A stretch of 6,707 nt of DNA from Candidatus Poseidoniaceae archaeon (GTDB lineage Archaea > Thermoplasmatota > Poseidoniia > Poseidoniales > Poseidoniaceae): the NCBI GenBank assembly GCA_023254445.1, contig JALRLN010000072.1, positions 1 to 6,707 of the forward strand, given 5' to 3'. Both the position numbers and the translations under genes were made by a program. Under the pieces are notes generated by a model. It had not been told where the DNA came from, ran no database searches, and worked only from the letters and a program-made list of their open reading frames with translations. Below are positions 5,982 to 6,707 of the stretch, one piece after another. Positions within the stretch are counted from its first letter, which is position 1. Every line of letters begins with the position of its first letter.

Positions 5982-6707
5982 TCACCCTTCGGTTCCGTGG
6001 AGGGCTTCGTGGATCCGTTCTGCAAGGGCACGACCGATGCCTGGAACGGTGCGCAGGTCCGCCACGGTGGCGCCTTCGATGCCCTTGCGCCCTCCGAAGT
6101 GCCTCAGCAGGGCTTGCATCTTCTTGGCCCCAAGGCCCTCAACACCCTCGAGCGGGTCTTCCAGCGTGGAGCGTCCTCGCCGCCTTCGGTGAAAGGTGTT
6201 CACGAAGCGGTGCGCTTCGTCGCGTGCGTGCACAAGCACGCGTCCTCGGCGGTCAAGCACCAAGGGCGCGTGACCGAAACGGTGGACGGTCTCCTCCCGC
6301 TTGGCCAAGGCGGCGACGGGGAAGCGGCCCCAGACCTGTGCTTCCTCAAGGGTGCGCCGGATGGCGTCGAGGTGCGTCTGTCCCCCATCGAGGAGCAGAA
6401 GGTCTGGCCACTCGTCTTGGCGCTTCAACCACCGGCCCACCACTTCTTGCATCATGCGCAGGTCATCCATCGCATCCCCCTTCACCGTGTACGTGCGGTA
6501 TTCCTTCTTGGCCGGTCGACCGCTGCGCATCACCACGCTTGCACCAACGCGTTCCGCCCCTTGCAGTTGGGCCATATCGAAGCAGACCACGTGGTCCAAG
6601 GTGTCGAGGCCGAGCAGCAGGGCCCCTTCGTCCGCGGCCTGTTGCTCAAGGCTGCCCGAACCGCGACGTGCGAGCCGACGCACCTGCACCTCGGCGTTTT
6701 GGTCGGC
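5982..6707 (-). CDS. uvrC: Excinuclease ABC subunit UvrC, C-terminal part
   Basis: UvrC makes the two incisions around a lesion bound by UvrA/UvrB in nucleotide excision repair. The window holds the last 241 residues; the gene runs off the edge, so the GIY-YIG nuclease and the UVR motif are not visible. Full-length UvrC is usually about 600 residues. Numbering from the edge, the RNase H-like 5'-incision domain is clear: FDMAQLQG (43-50), YRTYTVKG (70-77), DDLRMMQEV (81-89), PDLLLLDGG (101-109), LAKREE (134-139) and RDEAHRF (162-168), then HRRRR (173-177). The catalytic acids D44 and D107 and the histidine H166 are present. Two helix-hairpin-helix motifs follow: EGLG (190-193) and VPGIG (221-225). 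One oddity: the usual DISH motif reads DMAQ, so Ser-His is replaced by Ala-Gln. A GTG at 6687-6689 is not the start, since the frame stays open to the edge and UvrC-like sequence is still incomplete. The gene converges on the surface-protein gene with a 5-base gap. Confidence 0.95.
   Translation of the reverse strand, partial: ADQNAEVQVRRLARRGSGSLEQQAADEGALLLGLDTLDHVVCFDMAQLQGAERVGASVVMRSGRPAKKEYRTYTVKGDAMDDLRMMQEVVGRWLKRQDEWPDLLLLDGGQTHLDAIRRTLEEAQVWGRFPVAALAKREETVHRFGHAPLVLDRRGRVLVHARDEAHRFVNTFHRRRRGRSTLEDPLEGVEGLGAKKMQALLRHFGGRKGIEGATVADLRTVPGIGRALAERIHEALHGTEG

Noticed and set aside
4336..5985. A 549-codon open frame antisense to the surface-protein gene
   Set aside because: The opposite strand has a signal peptide, membrane helix and normal composition. 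This frame is His/Arg/Gly-rich with no domain, so its length reflects codon bias.
1..6707. A defence, mobile or RNA-guided system
   Set aside because: No repeat array, transposase, integrase, nuclease-helicase pair or toxin-antitoxin signature appears; every large frame is accounted for by the six genes described.

Overview
This 6.7 kb window is high in G+C and densely coding. It holds six protein genes on alternating strands (-, -, +, -, +, -); the outer two run off the window edges. The gaps between genes are 18, 130, 2, 50 and 5 bases, about 205 bases in total. I see no rRNA, tRNA, CRISPR array, insertion sequence or phage gene.

The best taxonomic clue is a wyosine-pathway enzyme of the TYW2/Taw2 type, a family of archaea and eukaryotes. 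It sits next to a bacterial-type UvrC, which many mesophilic euryarchaea carry. Together with short intergenic gaps, no clear Shine-Dalgarno sites, and large acidic secreted proteins ending in one membrane helix plus a basic tail, this suggests a GC-rich mesophilic euryarchaeon. Something like the marine Thermoplasmatota (Marine Group II/III) would fit. That placement is inference; no marker gene proves it.

Layout: (1) <1-319 (-), N-terminal part of a protein with one membrane helix, function unknown. (2) 338-724 (-), a four-helix membrane protein with histidines at helix ends, resembling the DUF6220 pattern; it probably forms an operon with (1). (3) 855-1820 (+), a secreted cyclophilin-type peptidyl-prolyl isomerase held in the membrane by a C-terminal helix. 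(4) 1823-2908 (-), Taw2, which adds the aminocarboxypropyl group in wyosine synthesis on tRNA-Phe. (5) 2959-5976 (+), a 1005-residue surface protein of unknown family with a signal peptide, ten cysteines in five local pairs, one C-terminal membrane helix and a strongly basic cytoplasmic tail. (6) 5982->6707 (-), the C-terminal 241 residues of the excision nuclease subunit UvrC.

The genes do not form one pathway. Genes 1, 2, 3 and 5 belong to the cell envelope; genes 4 and 6 are housekeeping (tRNA modification, DNA repair). The envelope foldase (3) and the large disulfide-capable surface protein (5) could be functionally linked, but only proximity suggests it. The two convergent gene pairs end 2 and 5 bases apart, so their transcripts very probably overlap. 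I found no convincing new defence, mobile or RNA system. The best candidates for novelty are the orphan surface protein, the membrane-anchored cyclophilin and the small histidine-bearing membrane protein.
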